DNA of 46,476 bases from Mucilaginibacter polytrichastri (GCF_001911425.1 NZ_MPPL01000001.1:640301-686776), one strand, 5' to 3'. Numbered from the stretch's first letter, positions 1-9,985 are shown. Program-made: numbers and translations. The notes: generated by a model from the sequence alone, not told the origin.

Positions 1-258
1 ACCACCATACTTGCTGTAGGTGGTGTTTGTATAGTTACAGCGGCGAAGGATACCTCGCTGTACAACGTTATTGAAAAATATAATGTGGGATACATTATAC
101 CGCCCGAAGATTATGAGGCGCTGGCCCAAAAAGTATTGGAAGTAAAGGCAGACTTAAATGTGGAGTTTAAAAGAGCAAACTCGCGTAAATATGCCATCCA
201 GTATTTAAATATCGACCAGATAATGCAAAGCTTTATTAATGAAGTTTCGGCAGATTAA
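1..258 (+). CDS. Glycosyltransferase, C-terminal end only (GT4-like)
   Basis: An open frame runs from the first base to a TAA at 256-258, giving 85 residues with no start in the window, so the gene begins upstream. The visible part has a pattern typical of the C-terminal Rossmann half of GT-B enzymes: a buried valine/alanine strand, a lysine-aspartate turn, then 'YNVGYIIPPEDYEAL' followed by an amphipathic helix. This resembles the nucleotide-sugar side of WcaI/GT4 glycosyltransferases. It is followed after 83 bases by gmd on the same strand, so it probably adds a sugar during assembly of the surface polysaccharide whose precursors the next genes make. The catalytic half is outside the window, so donor and acceptor cannot be inferred. 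Confidence 0.65.
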   Translation, partial: TTILAVGGVCIVTAAKDTSLYNVIEKYNVGYIIPPEDYEALAQKVLEVKADLNVEFKRANSRKYAIQYLNIDQIMQSFINEVSAD

Positions 259-341
259 GAAAGAAATTATATAAATAATATGGAGGATGCCTTTTTGCTT
301 AGCACGGCATTCTGTAAACTGAAAACATAGTTACTACATCA

Positions 342-1457
342 ATGAAAAAAAAGGCATTAATTTCCGGTATTACCGGGCAAGACGGCGCTTACCTGGCTGA
401 TTTGTTATTATCAAAAGGATATGAGGTGCATGGTATTAAAAGAAGAAGTTCACTGTTTAATACCGACAGGATTGATCATTTGTATCAAGACCCGCATGAG
501 GCAAACAAAAACTTCTTTCTACATTATGGTGATCTCTCAGATTCAACCAACATTATCCGCATAGTACAGCAGGTTCAGCCAGATGAAATTTACAACTTGG
601 GTGCTATGTCGCACGTTCAGGTAAGTTTCGAAACGCCCGAGTATACTGCAAATGCCGATGGTATTGGTACCTTAAGGGTATTAGAAGCTGTACGTTTATT
701 AGGTTTAACCAAAAAAACGAAGATCTACCAAGCCTCAACTTCAGAGTTATATGGTTTGGTACAGGCAGTTCCGCAATCAGAAACTACGCCGTTCTATCCG
801 CGCTCTCCATATGCAGTGGCTAAATTATATGGTTATTGGATCACGGTTAACTATCGCGAAGCTTATGATATGTATGCTTGTAATGGTATCCTTTTTAACC
901 ACGAAAGCCCGTTAAGGGGAGAAACATTTGTAACCCGTAAAATAACCCGTGCAGTTGCCAAAATTGCATTAGGCCTGCAGGATAAATTGTACCTGGGTAA
1001 CTTAGATGCACAACGCGACTGGGGCCATGCCAAGGATTATGTTGAAGCCATGTACCTGATATTACAACAGGAAAAACCGGAAGACTTTGTAATTGCAACA
1101 GGTATAACCACCCATGTGCGTGATTTTGTACGCATGGCATTTGCCGAGGTAGGTATTATAGTTGAATTTAAAGGCGAAGGTGTTGACGAAAGAGGTTATA
1201 TAGTAAGCTGTAGCAAACCCGATTACCAGGTAGAAATTGGTAAAGAAGTTGTTGCAGTTGATCCTAAATATTTTAGACCTACAGAGGTTGATCTGCTAAT
1301 TGGCGACCCAACAAAGTGTAATGAGAAATTAGGCTGGAAACCTAAATATGACCTTAAAGCACTGGTGAGCGAAATGGTGGTAGCAGATGTTGAACTTTTC
1401 CAACGCGAAAAATTATTAAAGGCATCTGGTTATAGTATTAAAAACCAGTACGAATAA
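342..1457 (+). CDS. gmd: GDP-mannose 4,6-dehydratase
   Basis: This 371-residue protein converts GDP-D-mannose to GDP-4-keto-6-deoxymannose, the first step to GDP-L-fucose, in the cytoplasm. It is an extended short-chain dehydrogenase. The NAD(P)-binding motif [11 protein letters not shown] lies at about residues 9-19, the family signature STSELYG near 133, and the catalytic YAVAK (Tyr-x3-Lys) near 156. The segment [17 protein letters not shown] is diagnostic for Gmd rather than other SDR epimerases. Length matches the family (about 350-375). The next gene, fcl, starts 6 bases after the stop and performs the following step, so the two are almost certainly co-transcribed. Confidence 0.96.
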   Translation: MKKKALISGITGQDGAYLADLLLSKGYEVHGIKRRSSLFNTDRIDHLYQDPHEANKNFFLHYGDLSDSTNIIRIVQQVQPDEIYNLGAMSHVQVSFETPEYTANADGIGTLRVLEAVRLLGLTKKTKIYQASTSELYGLVQAVPQSETTPFYPRSPYAVAKLYGYWITVNYREAYDMYACNGILFNHESPLRGETFVTRKITRAVAKIALGLQDKLYLGNLDAQRDWGHAKDYVEAMYLILQQEKPEDFVIATGITTHVRDFVRMAFAEVGIIVEFKGEGVDERGYIVSCSKPDYQVEIGKEVVAVDPKYFRPTEVDLLIGDPTKCNEKLGWKPKYDLKALVSEMVVADVELFQREKLLKASGYSIKNQYE

Positions 1458-1463
1458 GCATTT

Positions 1464-2408
1464 ATGGAGAAAAATGCCAAGATATATATTGCAGGCCACC
1501 GGGGTATGGTTGGCTCTGCAATATACCGTAAGCTCGAAAAGGAGGGTTACACCAACATTATAACCCGTGTTTCCTCAGAGTTAGACCTCCGTAATCAGGA
1601 AGCTGTAGCCGCATTTTTTACGCACGAAAAACCTGAATACGTATTTCTGGCAGCAGCAAAAGTGGGTGGTATTGTAGCTAATAATACCTACCGCGCCGAG
1701 TTTTTATATGATAATCTGCAAATTCAAAACAACATTATTAATTCGGCTTATGTAAACGAGGCTAAAAAATTAATGTTTTTAGGTTCAAGCTGTATATATC
1801 CTAAAATGGCTCCCCAGCCCTTAAAGGAAGATTATTTATTAACCGGGCTGCTTGAAGAAACTAACGAGCCATATGCGATAGCCAAAATTGCAGGTATTAA
1901 AATGTGTGATGCCTACCGCGATCAGTTTGGTTGCAACTTCATCTCGGTGATGCCTACCAATTTGTACGGCTACAACGATAATTACCATCCGCAAAACTCG
2001 CATGTATTGCCGGCATTAATTCGCCGCTTTCATGAGGCTAAAGCCGCTAGTGCTACCGATGTAACCATTTGGGGTACAGGATCACCAAAACGCGAATTTT
2101 TGTTTGCAGATGATTTGGCCGAAGCCTGCTTTTACCTGATGCAGAACTATGATGAAAAAGGTTTGGTAAACATTGGTACCGGCGAAGATATTTCTATCAA
2201 AGATCTGGCGTTATTGGTTAAAAAAATTGTAGGTTACGAAGGCGAAATTAAGTTTGATACCTCTAAACCAGATGGTACGCCGCGTAAGTTAATGGATGTT
2301 TCTAAACTGCATAGCAAGGGCTGGAAACACACCGTAGAGCTGGAAGATGGGATAGCTTTGGCTTACCATGATTTTTTACAAAAATTGGAGGCTGCGCCGG
2401 TAAATTAA
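1464..2408 (+). CDS. fcl: GDP-L-fucose synthase
   Basis: This 314-residue SDR enzyme epimerises and reduces GDP-4-keto-6-deoxymannose to GDP-L-fucose, using the product of gmd immediately upstream. It has the motif GHRGMVGSA at residues 11-19, the family signature SSCIYP near 108 and the catalytic YAIAK near 137. The segment [14 protein letters not shown] is typical of GDP-fucose synthases. Length is normal for the family (310-325). The gene starts 6 bases after gmd. WcaG is an alternative name used for the same enzyme in colanic acid clusters. Confidence 0.95.
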   Translation: MEKNAKIYIAGHRGMVGSAIYRKLEKEGYTNIITRVSSELDLRNQEAVAAFFTHEKPEYVFLAAAKVGGIVANNTYRAEFLYDNLQIQNNIINSAYVNEAKKLMFLGSSCIYPKMAPQPLKEDYLLTGLLEETNEPYAIAKIAGIKMCDAYRDQFGCNFISVMPTNLYGYNDNYHPQNSHVLPALIRRFHEAKAASATDVTIWGTGSPKREFLFADDLAEACFYLMQNYDEKGLVNIGTGEDISIKDLALLVKKIVGYEGEIKFDTSKPDGTPRKLMDVSKLHSKGWKHTVELEDGIALAYHDFLQKLEAAPVN

Positions 2409-2459
2409 TAACGAGACACTCAATTAAATATTAAAATATTCTATTTAAAAAAAACAATC

Positions 2460-3773
2460 ATGAAGATAGCAGTAGTAGGCACAGGTTACGTAGGGCTTGT
2501 AACAGGTACTTGTTTAGCAGAAACAGGTAACGACGTAGTCTGTGTAGATATTAATGTACAAAAGGTAGAAAAAATGAAGGCAGGTGAACTGCCAATTTAC
2601 GAACCAGGCCTGGAGCAAATATTTCACCGTAATATAAGCCAGGGCAGGTTGCACTTTACAACTAACCTGGCCGAAGCTATTGCCGAAGCAAAAATTATTT
2701 TCCTTGCACTACCTACGCCTCCGGGTGGTGATGGTGCTGCCGACCTAAGCTACGTATTAGGTGCTGCTAAAGATATTGCCAAACTGATTACCGATTATAA
2801 AGTTATCGTTACCAAATCAACCGTACCGGTAGGTACTGCAGATAAGGTAAGAGCGGTTATGTCGCCCGAGACCACTGTAGAATTTGCAGTAGTATCTAAC
2901 CCAGAGTTTTTAAGAGAAGGTGTTGCTGTTGAGGATTTCATGAAACCAGATAGGGTTGTAGTGGGTACTACAGACGAAAGAGCACGCAAATTAATGGGCG
3001 AGCTTTACGGTCCTTACGTTCGCCAGGGTAACCCGGTTATCTTTATGGATGAGCGCTCTTCTGAGTTAACAAAATATGCTGCCAACTCTTTTCTGGCAAC
3101 TAAAATATCTTTCATGAACGAGATTGCTAACATGTGCGAGCTTGTTGGTGCCGATGTAGATATGGTACGCCGCGGTATTGGTGCCGATGAGCGTATTGGT
3201 AAAAGATTTTTGTTTGCAGGTATCGGCTACGGTGGTAGCTGTTTCCCTAAAGATGTACAGGCGCTGGCTAAATCGGCCGAAGAGCATCAGTACGACTTTA
3301 AGATCTTAAACTCGGTAATGAGTGTTAACGAGATCCAGAAAAAAGTACTGGTAGAAAAAGTAAAGAAATATTACAACGGCGAACTGAAAGGCAAACATTT
3401 TGCACTTTGGGGTTTAGCGTTTAAACCAGAAACTGATGATATTCGCGAAGCACCTGCATTGTACATCATTGACGAACTGATAGAAGCAGGCGCTACCGTT
3501 ACCGCATTTGACCCTGAGGCAATGCCTAACATAAAAGCGGTTGTTGGCGATAAAATTACTTATGGTACCAACGCTTACGATACGCTTGAAAATGCAGATG
3601 CATTATTGATCTTAACCGAGTGGTCTTTATTCAGAACACCTGATTTTGATAAGCTAAGCGCTACTTTAAACAGCAAAGTTATTTTTGATGGCCGTAACCT
3701 TTACGATCTTGATAAAATGATTGATTGCGGTTTTTACTACAACAGTATCGGTAGAAAAGTAGTAGGTAAATAA
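2460..3773 (+). CDS. ugd: UDP-glucose 6-dehydrogenase
   Basis: This 437-residue enzyme oxidises UDP-glucose twice with NAD+ to UDP-glucuronate. The N-terminal Rossmann motif GTGYVGLVTG covers residues 7-16. A STVPVGT segment lies near residue 120, and the catalytic cysteine is in GYGGSCFPKD near residue 262. The C-terminal UDP-binding domain follows (WGLAFKPETDDIREAP near 320). Length is usual for bacterial Ugd. It lies 51 bases after fcl and 60 bases before a UDP-glucuronate decarboxylase that would consume its product, so the two form a UDP-xylose module. Confidence 0.96.
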   Translation: MKIAVVGTGYVGLVTGTCLAETGNDVVCVDINVQKVEKMKAGELPIYEPGLEQIFHRNISQGRLHFTTNLAEAIAEAKIIFLALPTPPGGDGAADLSYVLGAAKDIAKLITDYKVIVTKSTVPVGTADKVRAVMSPETTVEFAVVSNPEFLREGVAVEDFMKPDRVVVGTTDERARKLMGELYGPYVRQGNPVIFMDERSSELTKYAANSFLATKISFMNEIANMCELVGADVDMVRRGIGADERIGKRFLFAGIGYGGSCFPKDVQALAKSAEEHQYDFKILNSVMSVNEIQKKVLVEKVKKYYNGELKGKHFALWGLAFKPETDDIREAPALYIIDELIEAGATVTAFDPEAMPNIKAVVGDKITYGTNAYDTLENADALLILTEWSLFRTPDFDKLSATLNSKVIFDGRNLYDLDKMIDCGFYYNSIGRKVVGK

Positions 3774-3778
3774 TTTAT

Positions 3779-3810
3779 AGTCCATCGTCTATGGTCTATT
3801 GTCCATAGTC
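3779..3810. repeat. Short degenerate GTC-TAT repeat between ugd and uxs
   Basis: The 32 bases consist of about three imperfect copies of a GTCCAT/GTCTAT unit with partial dyad symmetry (the two ends, AGTCCAT and its near mirror in CCATAGTC). It fills most of the 60-base spacer between ugd and the decarboxylase. It may be a simple-sequence tract or a fragment of an interspersed repeat; no function is visible. Confidence 0.4.
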
Positions 3811-3833
3811 TTAACAAACAAAATAGGGCAATT

Positions 3834-4814
3834 ATGTCAAGAAAACGTATATTGATTACCGGGGCGGCCGGCTTTTTAGGCTCGCACCTGTGCGACAGGT
3901 TTATTAAGGAAGATTACCATGTGATAGCCATGGATAACCTTATTACCGGCGACCTGCGCAATATAGAGCATTTGTTTAAACTGGAAAACTTCGAGTTTTA
4001 TAACCACGATGTCTCCAAGTTTGTGTATGTACCCGGCGACCTGCACTACATCCTGCACTTTGCCTCGCCTGCAAGCCCGATCGATTATTTAAAAATCCCG
4101 ATCCAGACGTTAAAGGTAGGTTCATTAGGTACGCATAACCTGCTTGGGTTGGCACGTGCCAAAGGTGCCCGCATGCTTATTGCTTCTACATCAGAAGTAT
4201 ATGGCGACCCTAGCGTTAACCCGCAACCAGAAGAATACTGGGGTAATGTAAACCCGGTAGGCCCAAGGGGTGTATATGACGAAGCTAAACGTTTCCAGGA
4301 AGCTATTACCATGGCTTACCATACTTTCCACGGTGTAGAGACGCGTATTATCCGCATCTTTAATACCTACGGGCCAAGAATGCGTTTAAATGACGGGCGT
4401 GTATTGCCGGCTTTTATTGGCCAGGCTTTGCGGGGCGAACCATTAACTGTATTTGGCGATGGTTCACAAACCCGTTCATTCTGTTATGTTGACGATTTAA
4501 TTGAAGGTATTTACCGTTTACTGCACAGCGACTACGCACAACCGGTAAACATTGGTAACCCCGATGAAATCACCATCCGTCAGTTTGGAGAAGAGATCAT
4601 TAAGTTAACCGGTACCGATCAGGAACTGATCAGTTTACCTTTACCAACTGATGACCCCAAACAACGCCGCCCGGATATTACCAAGGCCAGGGCCATTTTA
4701 GGCTGGGAGCCTAAGGTTGGCAGGGCAGAGGGTTTAAAAATTACTTACGAGTATTTTAAATCATTGCCTGAGCACGAAATCCAGCATAAAGATTTTACCT
4801 ATTACAATAAATAG
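3834..4814 (+). CDS. uxs: UDP-glucuronate decarboxylase (UDP-xylose synthase)
   Basis: This 326-residue extended SDR protein decarboxylates UDP-glucuronate to UDP-xylose. It begins with a glycine-rich NAD site [10 protein letters not shown] (residues 9-18). The family-specific stretch [10 protein letters not shown] near 75 and STSEVYGDP near 119 follow, and the catalytic YDEAKR lies near 150. The run [10 protein letters not shown] and the [14 protein letters not shown] segment (here [10 protein letters not shown]) are also typical of UXS rather than galactose epimerases. Placement directly after ugd fits a two-step UDP-glucose to UDP-xylose pathway. A dTDP-glucose dehydratase is a less likely alternative because the SPASP motif is UXS-specific. 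Confidence 0.9.
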   Translation: MSRKRILITGAAGFLGSHLCDRFIKEDYHVIAMDNLITGDLRNIEHLFKLENFEFYNHDVSKFVYVPGDLHYILHFASPASPIDYLKIPIQTLKVGSLGTHNLLGLARAKGARMLIASTSEVYGDPSVNPQPEEYWGNVNPVGPRGVYDEAKRFQEAITMAYHTFHGVETRIIRIFNTYGPRMRLNDGRVLPAFIGQALRGEPLTVFGDGSQTRSFCYVDDLIEGIYRLLHSDYAQPVNIGNPDEITIRQFGEEIIKLTGTDQELISLPLPTDDPKQRRPDITKARAILGWEPKVGRAEGLKITYEYFKSLPEHEIQHKDFTYYNK

Positions 4815-4829
4815 TATTATCCTGATAAA

Positions 4830-4868
4830 ATAGAAAGTGCCTGTATTGAAAATACAGGCACTTTCTAT
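4830..4868. terminator. Strong bidirectional terminator hairpin
   Basis: Bases 4830-4847 and 4851-4868 are perfect reverse complements (18 base pairs) around a three-base GAA loop. The hairpin fills the gap between the convergent uxs (+) and the secreted FlgD-Ig gene (-), touching the latter's stop codon. The outer base pairs are A/T, giving a T-rich tail in both directions, as expected for a shared intrinsic terminator. Confidence 0.85.
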
Positions 4869-7199
4869 TTACAACCTAATTGGGATGGATTGCTCCTGGA
4901 TAGTATTCAGATTCGTAATCTTCCACCGATGTATACCTCCGTGCTGGCTTTCATCATTGTGATAAAGGTAAAGTACACCTTTAGTTTTAACTAAAACTGC
5001 GGAAAATGCGTTTCCAGCCATCATTGGCGGGGCTTCGGTATTCTTAATCTCCTTTCCTGCTACACCTAATTGCCCAATAAAGAGACCATCATCATAAACA
5101 TGATTCCATTTATTTACTTCTCCTCCATTCCAACCTTCCCCATAATAACCCCAAAAGATATTTTTGTCCATCACTAAAGAAATGCTTCCTCCGTAACTCA
5201 ACTTTCTATAATCATACATGCCGTCAGGTGGGTATGCTCCTTTATAATCAGAAGAAGTTGCTTTCGCTGTTTTCCATAGCCATTTATGATCACCCAAACG
5301 TATGCCGCCGAGATGCCACGTTGTATTAACCAGGTCTGCACGTACATTGTCGTAAGACACTAAAATATTAGAACTTGTTATATCCGCTGCGTGATAAAGA
5401 TTGAAATTGGCATCTTTTAATGGGTCAGTACTAGTTGCACTTGGGTATGTTGCAATTGTTTTCTCAGCTCCCCAAATTGGATCATTATTAGCATCGAAGC
5501 TAATTAGCGGACGGATCGACCATGTGACACTTTGACCAAGCTTAATTACAGTTTTTCTTCTTAATGAACCGTCGGGGTAAAATTGAGTTTTATTATTATC
5601 AAATATTGCATTTGTAAGCCGGATGCCTTTATCGTATGTTAATTCACCTATTATCCATTTTGTTGTTTCGTTGTTATAAAATTGAGTATAGGTTCGTCCG
5701 TTTTTTAATGTGGTAACAAAATGAAGGCGTATATATCTGGAATCTAGTTTTGGCGGAATATTATAGCCCCAGTTTTTTATTAGTGTCCATGAATTATTAT
5801 TTCCTTTTAGTGTTTTGGTGTAATCAACTTTAAATTCGAGATAATCTGCAAACACACGATCGGGTTTGTTGGGGTCAACTCCAGTGCTGTATGAAGAATT
5901 GAGGTACATAATTCTGTTTATAAACTTAAGATTGGCATCATAGTGCTGAGTTCTGCAATTACCAGAATCTTCAATCCAAAATGAACCGTCGGGTTGATAT
6001 GCTATAGTGGTATGTTGTGGGTTCCTCATATCTCCGAAATAAAATTTAGTGTCAGCAACATCTGGAGAGTTAGTATAACCGCCTTGTTGCCCATATACCC
6101 ATTTAAAGAGGCCATTTTGGTTGTTGAATGCTTTAACCTGCTGGCTGTTATTTCCATCTGCAACCAATATTGTGGCGTTGTCAGGTGAAATTGCCATTGC
6201 TAAAGGGAATTGTATATCAGTAATTTTTAAGTTAAGTGGCACCAAATCACCGGTACTGGTTATTTTATATTTATTAATAGTGGATTTTTCATCAGATGTG
6301 GAAACAATCCATAGGTCGTCATTTTTATCTATGGTAAGAATACCGGGCGAATTAAAAGCTATTTTCTTTACTGTTTCCCCGTTTTTTTTATTTATCACAT
6401 TTATTGTATTTAACTTTTGGTGGGCTACCAATAAGTATTTTCCTGCTTTTTGTACGGCTAATCCGGTTATATCTGCAGTTGCTTCAGGAGAGAAATCTAA
6501 AACAGATTTATAAGCCCTGGCATATTTTGTTTTAACAGGTTGTCCAAAATCAAATATAGTTTCATAATCATCGATGGTTTTTGTTGCATATACGAACCAG
6601 TTACCGGGGGTATTAGCGTCTTTGCCCCCCCAATAAACATTAATTCCGTCTGTAGTAACAAATTTGGCGGCAATACCTTTGCTAAGTACGGCAATACTTT
6701 TTTCAGGAGCTTTGAGATTAAATTTAAAAGTGCTAGTTGATTGCTCATTGTAATTGGTAACAAAATATGCATAATCATTAAATATTGCCATTCCATACAG
6801 GGGTTCAATTGAATGGTATACGCTAGGGCCCGATAATGAATCGGAGGTGTTGCCAATTACCCCCTCCCAAGTATACTTAACATTATTTGATAGCACTTTA
6901 ACCAGATATGCGCCGGGCGAAACAGGCTTGCTTTCATCGTCGGTTCCATCCCAGGTTGCGCTGTGTGTGCCGCTGTTGTATACCGTGCCGCTCCAAAGTG
7001 TTTTAATAAGCGTACCATCTTTGGTGAAAATGCCGGCACTGGTTTTGGCAGTAGTATTGAGGGTAAAAGTAAACGCCTTATCGGCGTTTGGTTGTTGTGC
7101 CAGGCTCTCTTTAGGCTTCAGTAAAATAATTATAACTAATGCAACTATATAAAAAAGATATCGGGATGGTTTAGTAAGAACTATTTTTTTATACTTCAT
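4869..7199 (-). CDS. Secreted FlgD-Ig / beta-propeller protein
   Basis: This 776-residue protein has a basic N terminus and a hydrophobic segment at about residues 13-28, ending in SLAQQ, a likely signal peptide. Residues of roughly 43-110 look like a FlgD-type immunoglobulin-like domain: 'GIFTKDGTLIKTLWSG', then 'WDGTDDESKPVSPGAYLVKV'. The following region has repeated strands with 'GILTIDKNDDLWIVS' and 'AISPDNATILVADG', like NHL or six-bladed propeller blades. No catalytic motif is evident, and no sorting domain is seen at the C terminus. It sits antiparallel inside the polysaccharide locus between uxs and the isomerase, so a carbohydrate-related exported role is possible but unproven. Its base composition looks more AT-rich than neighbouring sugar genes. 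Confidence 0.75.
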   Translation of the reverse strand: MKYKKIVLTKPSRYLFYIVALVIIILLKPKESLAQQPNADKAFTFTLNTTAKTSAGIFTKDGTLIKTLWSGTVYNSGTHSATWDGTDDESKPVSPGAYLVKVLSNNVKYTWEGVIGNTSDSLSGPSVYHSIEPLYGMAIFNDYAYFVTNYNEQSTSTFKFNLKAPEKSIAVLSKGIAAKFVTTDGINVYWGGKDANTPGNWFVYATKTIDDYETIFDFGQPVKTKYARAYKSVLDFSPEATADITGLAVQKAGKYLLVAHQKLNTINVINKKNGETVKKIAFNSPGILTIDKNDDLWIVSTSDEKSTINKYKITSTGDLVPLNLKITDIQFPLAMAISPDNATILVADGNNSQQVKAFNNQNGLFKWVYGQQGGYTNSPDVADTKFYFGDMRNPQHTTIAYQPDGSFWIEDSGNCRTQHYDANLKFINRIMYLNSSYSTGVDPNKPDRVFADYLEFKVDYTKTLKGNNNSWTLIKNWGYNIPPKLDSRYIRLHFVTTLKNGRTYTQFYNNETTKWIIGELTYDKGIRLTNAIFDNNKTQFYPDGSLRRKTVIKLGQSVTWSIRPLISFDANNDPIWGAEKTIATYPSATSTDPLKDANFNLYHAADITSSNILVSYDNVRADLVNTTWHLGGIRLGDHKWLWKTAKATSSDYKGAYPPDGMYDYRKLSYGGSISLVMDKNIFWGYYGEGWNGGEVNKWNHVYDDGLFIGQLGVAGKEIKNTEAPPMMAGNAFSAVLVKTKGVLYLYHNDESQHGGIHRWKITNLNTIQEQSIPIRL

Positions 7200-7322
7200 A
7201 AACAGGGGTATTTTTAGTTTAAACGGATAGATTTAATATTATTGTAAGATTGGATTGACGGATTATTTATAATTTCGAGAAATATTTTAAAGAACTACTA
7301 AATTCTATTTTTGCTTCTAGCT

Positions 7323-7922
7323 ATGCTGTCTGTAATAAAATCACAAATTAGTAAATCAATTGATACCAAACAGGCATTATTAGACAATGAGTCCCTATTA
7401 CATCAAATTGTTTCTGCTGTAGAGATGATTATTGATGCCTATCAGCATAATAAAAAAACGCTGCTGGCCGGTAATGGCGGTAGTGCTGCAGATGCGCAGC
7501 ACATTGCCGCAGAATTGGTAGCCCGCTTTTATTTTGACCGCCCGGGCCTGTCTTCTATTTCTTTATCTACTGATACGTCTATTATTACAGCTGTAGGTAA
7601 TGATTATGGCTTCGAACACTTGTTTGCAAGGCAGATAGATGCCCATGCTGTAGCTGGCGATGTTTTTATCGGCTTATCTACATCCGGTAATTCTACAAAC
7701 ATTTTAAAGGCTTTAGAAGTATGTAAGGCAAAGGGGGTTAAAACCATTGGGCTTACCGGCCAAAGTGGCGGCCAAATGGCAGCACTTTGCGATATATGCA
7801 TCAATGTCCCATCTTTAGATACGCCAAGAATACAGGAGTCACATATATTGATAGGCCATATAATTTGCTATCTTGTTGAAGAAACACTTTTTGGGCATCT
7901 AAATTTAAATCCCAAATCTTAA
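7323..7922 (+). CDS. gmhA: SIS-domain phosphosugar isomerase, GmhA-like
   Basis: The preferred ATG at 7323 gives 199 residues; an upstream in-frame TTG at 7311 is less likely. The protein has a single SIS fold with GNGGSAADAQHIAAELVARF, the signature of the GmhA/DiaA family, then STDTSIITAVGNDYGFE and GLSTSGNSTN, the phosphosugar-binding loops. GmhA converts sedoheptulose 7-phosphate to D-glycero-D-manno-heptose 7-phosphate for heptose-containing glycans. It precedes rfbD by 18 bases in a sugar-nucleotide operon, which favours GmhA over the replication factor DiaA. No gmhB, hldE or hldD partner is visible in the window, so the exact product is less certain. Confidence 0.8.
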   Translation: MLSVIKSQISKSIDTKQALLDNESLLHQIVSAVEMIIDAYQHNKKTLLAGNGGSAADAQHIAAELVARFYFDRPGLSSISLSTDTSIITAVGNDYGFEHLFARQIDAHAVAGDVFIGLSTSGNSTNILKALEVCKAKGVKTIGLTGQSGGQMAALCDICINVPSLDTPRIQESHILIGHIICYLVEETLFGHLNLNPKS

Positions 7923-7940
7923 TAACTACGTAAATTAATA

Positions 7941-8795
7941 ATGAATACAACTTTAGTGTTTGGGGGTTCGGGGCAATTGGGGCAATGCCTGCTCACGGTT
8001 GCTGCAAGAACCGGCTTTGAGGGCATCGTCTTTCCACCTGAAGGAGAAGCCAATATTTTAAATACCGAAGCATTAGAAATATTATTCGAAAAACATAGAC
8101 CTGCTTACAGTATTAATTGCGCCGCTTACACTGCGGTTGATAAAGCCGAAGACGAGCTTGAGCTAGCCCGGAAAGTCAATCGCGACGGTGCCGAAAACCT
8201 GGCTAAGCTGTGTGCTAAATACAACTGTACACTCATCCATATCTCCACCGATTTCGTGTTTGAGGGTAACTTACCAAAGTTATTGACAGAGGAAGATGCC
8301 ACTGCGCCAATTAGTGTATACGGCCTTACCAAGTTAGAGGGCGAAGAGGCTGTTGCCGCTAATGCCCCGAAGTATTATACCTTGCGCACCAGCTGGCTAT
8401 ACTCTGAGTATGCTAACAACTTTGTTAAAACCATGCTTAAACTCGCTGTGGACCGCAGCGAACTGAACATTATTGCCGACCAGGTAGGCACGCCAACCTA
8501 CGCCATTGATTTGGCTGGTGCTATATTGCATATCATCAGCAATGATAAGCAGCAGTATGGCGTTTATCACTACAGTAATGAGGGGGTAACATCGTGGTTT
8601 GATTTTGCTGTAAATATATTTGATATTGCAGGCGTTAAAATAAAAGTTAACCCTATTACCACGGCGCAATACCCTACTAAAGCTACGAGGCCAAAGTTTT
8701 CGGCGATGGATAAATCAAAAATAAAGCTAACTTTTAATCTCCCGATTCCGTATTGGCGAGATAGTTTAATAGCGTGTATTAAAGCATTGAAATAA
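7941..8795 (+). CDS. rfbD: dTDP-4-dehydrorhamnose reductase
   Basis: This 284-residue SDR protein reduces dTDP-4-dehydro-L-rhamnose to dTDP-L-rhamnose, the last step of that pathway. The NADPH site GGSGQLGQCL is at residues 8-17. The stretches NCAAYTAVDKAE near 59 and STDFVFEG near 98 and the catalytic YGLTK near 122 match RmlD. Length is typical (280-300). Its stop codon directly abuts the ATG of rfbA, so the two are translationally coupled. The intermediate enzymes RfbB and RfbC are not in the window. Confidence 0.92.
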   Translation: MNTTLVFGGSGQLGQCLLTVAARTGFEGIVFPPEGEANILNTEALEILFEKHRPAYSINCAAYTAVDKAEDELELARKVNRDGAENLAKLCAKYNCTLIHISTDFVFEGNLPKLLTEEDATAPISVYGLTKLEGEEAVAANAPKYYTLRTSWLYSEYANNFVKTMLKLAVDRSELNIIADQVGTPTYAIDLAGAILHIISNDKQQYGVYHYSNEGVTSWFDFAVNIFDIAGVKIKVNPITTAQYPTKATRPKFSAMDKSKIKLTFNLPIPYWRDSLIACIKALK

Positions 8796-9656
8796 ATGAA
8801 AGGAATTATACTTGCAGGGGGCTCTGGAACCCGCTTATACCCAATAACTAAAGCCATAAGTAAGCAGTTGATGCCTATTTATGATAAGCCGATGATCTAT
8901 TATCCATTATCAGTACTTATGTTGGCTGATATTAAGGAAATACTGATTATAACCACCCCCGAGGATAATGCAGGCTTTAAGCGCCTTTTGGGCGACGGTA
9001 AGGAACTTGGCTGTCGTTTTGAATACGCAGTGCAGGAAACTCCTAACGGGCTTGCACAGGCCTTTGTAATAGGTGCAGACTTTGTTGGCGACGATAAGGT
9101 AGCACTTATACTGGGCGATAACATTTTCCATGGTACAGGCTTCGGCGAACTAATCCGTAGTTTTAATGATGTGCAAGGCGCTGCTATATTTGCTTACGCA
9201 GTATCTGACCCTGAAAGATATGGTGTGGTTGAATTTGATAAGGATTATAAGGCCATATCTATCGAAGAAAAGCCATTGGAGCCAAAATCAAACTATGCCG
9301 TGCCGGGCTTGTATTTTTATGATAACAGTGTGGTTGAAATAGCCAAAAACATTAAGCCCTCTCCGCGCGGCGAATTTGAAATCACTGACGTAAACAAATA
9401 TTACCTGGAGCAGGATAACCTGCACGTAGGGGTGATGGACCGTGGTACCGCATGGCTGGATACCGGCACGTTCGATTCGTTGAGTGATGCCACTGAGTTT
9501 GTGCGTGTGATTGAAAAACGCCAGGCTACCAAAATAGGTTGTATTGAAGAGATAGCATACCGCCGCGGTTTTATCAACCGCGAGCAGTTAAACGAGGTTG
9601 CTGCTAAATATATTAAGAGCGGTTACGGCCAGTATTTGCTGAAGCTGCAGGATTAA
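8796..9656 (+). CDS. rfbA: Glucose-1-phosphate thymidylyltransferase
   Basis: This 286-residue nucleotidyltransferase makes dTDP-glucose from dTTP and glucose 1-phosphate, the entry step to dTDP-rhamnose. The N-terminal pyrophosphorylase loop [20 protein letters not shown] covers residues 8-27. Other RmlA hallmarks are the metal-binding ILGDNIFHG near 108 and [13 protein letters not shown] near 218. Length and motifs match the short RmlA type. It starts at the base after the rfbD stop, and a hairpin follows its own stop. Confidence 0.95.
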   Translation: MKGIILAGGSGTRLYPITKAISKQLMPIYDKPMIYYPLSVLMLADIKEILIITTPEDNAGFKRLLGDGKELGCRFEYAVQETPNGLAQAFVIGADFVGDDKVALILGDNIFHGTGFGELIRSFNDVQGAAIFAYAVSDPERYGVVEFDKDYKAISIEEKPLEPKSNYAVPGLYFYDNSVVEIAKNIKPSPRGEFEITDVNKYYLEQDNLHVGVMDRGTAWLDTGTFDSLSDATEFVRVIEKRQATKIGCIEEIAYRRGFINREQLNEVAAKYIKSGYGQYLLKLQD

Positions 9657-9672
9657 TCCGAAAAGAATTATG

Positions 9673-9717
9673 TATAAAGAAGAGAGTCAGCTAATTTACT
9701 TAGCTCTCTTCTTTATA
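9673..9717 (+). terminator. Intrinsic terminator after rfbA
   Basis: Bases 9673-9686 pair perfectly with 9704-9717 (14 base pairs) around a 17-base loop, 16 bases after the rfbA stop. The closing pairs are A/T-rich. It ends the isomerase-rfbD-rfbA unit. Confidence 0.7.
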
Positions 9718-9985
9718 TATCAAGTCTTCAAATAATAATGTAAACCTCTGAATGGGTACACAGATACTGTTCTTCTATCTTGTGCTTAATTCGTCTCGCT
9801 GCGTTTGGCCTACACTTTCGTGGGGGATTTTGAACAAGCATTGTTTATTCAACTTGATTCCATTTAAGTTAACAGGAATACGGCTATGCAACGTTTTATT
9901 AGAAAGATTACGTTGTCAATGATTTAGACTAATTGAAAATAAGTAGTAATTTTCAATTAGAATTAGCAAAGTCGCTTGCGATTGT
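9718..9985. other. Gene-free stretch with a possible decayed coding fragment
   Basis: No complete gene is seen. On the minus strand, 9915-9775 reads 46 codons without a stop but without a plausible start, ending in 'HESVGQTQRDELSTR'. This could be the tail of a lost gene, or chance. The adjacent sequence near 9930-9965 contains an imperfect inverted repeat of TTGAAAATAA/TTTTCAATTA type, close to the end of the downstream minus-strand acyltransferase and possibly its terminator. Confidence 0.3.

Noticed and set aside
6121..6513. Plus-strand frame of 130 residues inside the FlgD-Ig/propeller gene
   Set aside because: It overlaps the well-supported minus-strand secreted protein and shows no domain or start signal of its own.
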